A DNA stretch of 7,395 nt. Origin: Hyphomicrobiales bacterium. Its GTDB lineage: Bacteria; Pseudomonadota; Alphaproteobacteria; Rhizobiales; Aestuariivirgaceae. How positions within the stretch are numbered: position 1 is the stretch's first letter; each line of letters starts with the position of its first letter. This document shows, in pieces, positions 6,967 through 7,395 of this stretch. The DNA is taken from positions 1 to 7,395 of the forward strand of contig JANYGE010000351.1 in the NCBI GenBank assembly GCA_025362535.1, in the 5' to 3' direction. Made by a program: the position numbers and the translations under genes. The notes under the pieces were generated by a model. The model was not told the DNA's origin, did no database searches, and saw only the letters and a list, made by a program, of their open reading frames with translations.

Positions 6967-7395
6967 TGCTAAAACTAGACGTCAGCAGCGAAAGCTGGCC
7001 CATCGCTGGAACCTTCACCATCGCCCGCGGCAGCAAAACAGCAGCCGAAGTAGTGGTGGTGAAAATTACTGAGAATGGTGTAACGGGCTGGGGTGAGGCC
7101 GTGCCTTATCCACGCTATGACGAAACAGTGCCGCACGTGCTGGCCAGTTTAGAAGCGGCATGCTCATCAATTGAAGCGGGTCACAGGAGGGATCTCAATC
7201 TTCCCAAAGCAGCGCAGAATGCTTTGGATTGCGCCTTATGGGACTGGCAGGCAAAAGATTCCGGAATTCCGGTCTGGCAACGAGCCGGCCTTAAAGCGCC
7301 AACACCTGTCATCACCGCCATTACACTCAGCCTCGACACACCAGAGGCGATGGCCGCAGCTGCAAAAGCTGCAAGCCAGCGCCCTTTGTTCAAAC
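6966..7395 (+). CDS. Dipeptide epimerase / N-acetyl-D-Glu racemase (DgcA/YcjG-like), enolase superfamily (N-terminal 143 codons; 3' end outside window)
   Basis: The ATG at 6966-6968 shares its A with the TGA of the preceding gene, and no clear ribosome site is visible, so translation is probably coupled. The visible part is the N-terminal capping domain of a muconate-lactonizing-enzyme-type enolase protein: SWPIAGTFTIARGSKTAAEV (10-29), GWGEAVPYPRYDET (41-54), and ALDCALWDWQAK (86-97). ITAITLSLDTPE (116-127) then enters the barrel. These blocks fit L-Ala-D/L-Glu epimerases, which recycle peptidoglycan peptides, and the related DgcA annotated in many alphaproteobacteria as an N-acetyl-D-Glu racemase. 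The window ends at PLFK, probably the first lysine of the catalytic KxK motif. The remaining acid-base and metal ligands lie outside, so substrate cannot be settled. The full-length family is about 320-350 residues. Confidence 0.88.
   Translation, partial: MLKLDVSSESWPIAGTFTIARGSKTAAEVVVVKITENGVTGWGEAVPYPRYDETVPHVLASLEAACSSIEAGHRRDLNLPKAAQNALDCALWDWQAKDSGIPVWQRAGLKAPTPVITAITLSLDTPEAMAAAAKAASQRPLFK

Overview
The window looks like chromosomal DNA of an alphaproteobacterium, most likely Hyphomicrobiales (Rhizobiales). This rests on the family-level look of the genes: an adrenodoxin-type ferredoxin beside a TrxR-like ferredoxin-NADP reductase, a single-domain Hpt protein, a very large cytoplasmic-repeat membrane protein resembling the Agrobacterium Growth Pole Ring protein (GPR; RgsE in Sinorhizobium), and a DgcA/YcjG-type epimerase. 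Base composition is moderate (about half GC), low for a typical Rhizobium. No RNA genes, insertion sequences, CRISPR arrays or other signs of recent transfer were seen.

Layout. (1) Positions 1-605, minus strand: a two-gene electron-transfer unit, ferredoxin followed by a ferredoxin-NADP(+) reductase that runs off the left edge. (2) 606-804: a divergent intergenic region with a good PHO-box-like direct repeat pointing right. (3) 805-1515, plus: a three-pass membrane protein with a cyclic-nucleotide-binding-like domain, resembling eukaryotic Popeye (POPDC) proteins but lacking the usual phosphate-binding arginine. (4) 1478-1861, minus: a small Hpt phosphotransfer protein whose 3' end overlaps the Popeye-like gene tail to tail. 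(5) 1862-2160: an AT-rich divergent control region with two abutting GANTC (CcrM-type) sites. (6) 2161-6966, plus: a 1601-residue GPR-like protein that fills most of the window. (7) 6966-7395, plus: the first 143 codons of a dipeptide epimerase/N-acetyl-D-Glu racemase-like enolase-superfamily protein, joined to the large gene by a one-base stop/start overlap.

The most striking content is in the large protein. Residues 371-1229 can be read without a break as 11-residue units with a few 18-residue (11+7) units. Within this stretch lie six tandem 51-residue repeats. This predicts a long, nearly straight or right-handed helical rod of the apolipoprotein/GPR kind anchored by two N-terminal membrane segments. 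If the GPR assignment is right, the right half of the window is a polar-growth locus whose scaffold gene is translationally coupled to an enzyme of a family that acts on peptidoglycan-derived peptides or D-glutamate, next to a phosphorelay protein. That functional link is inference.
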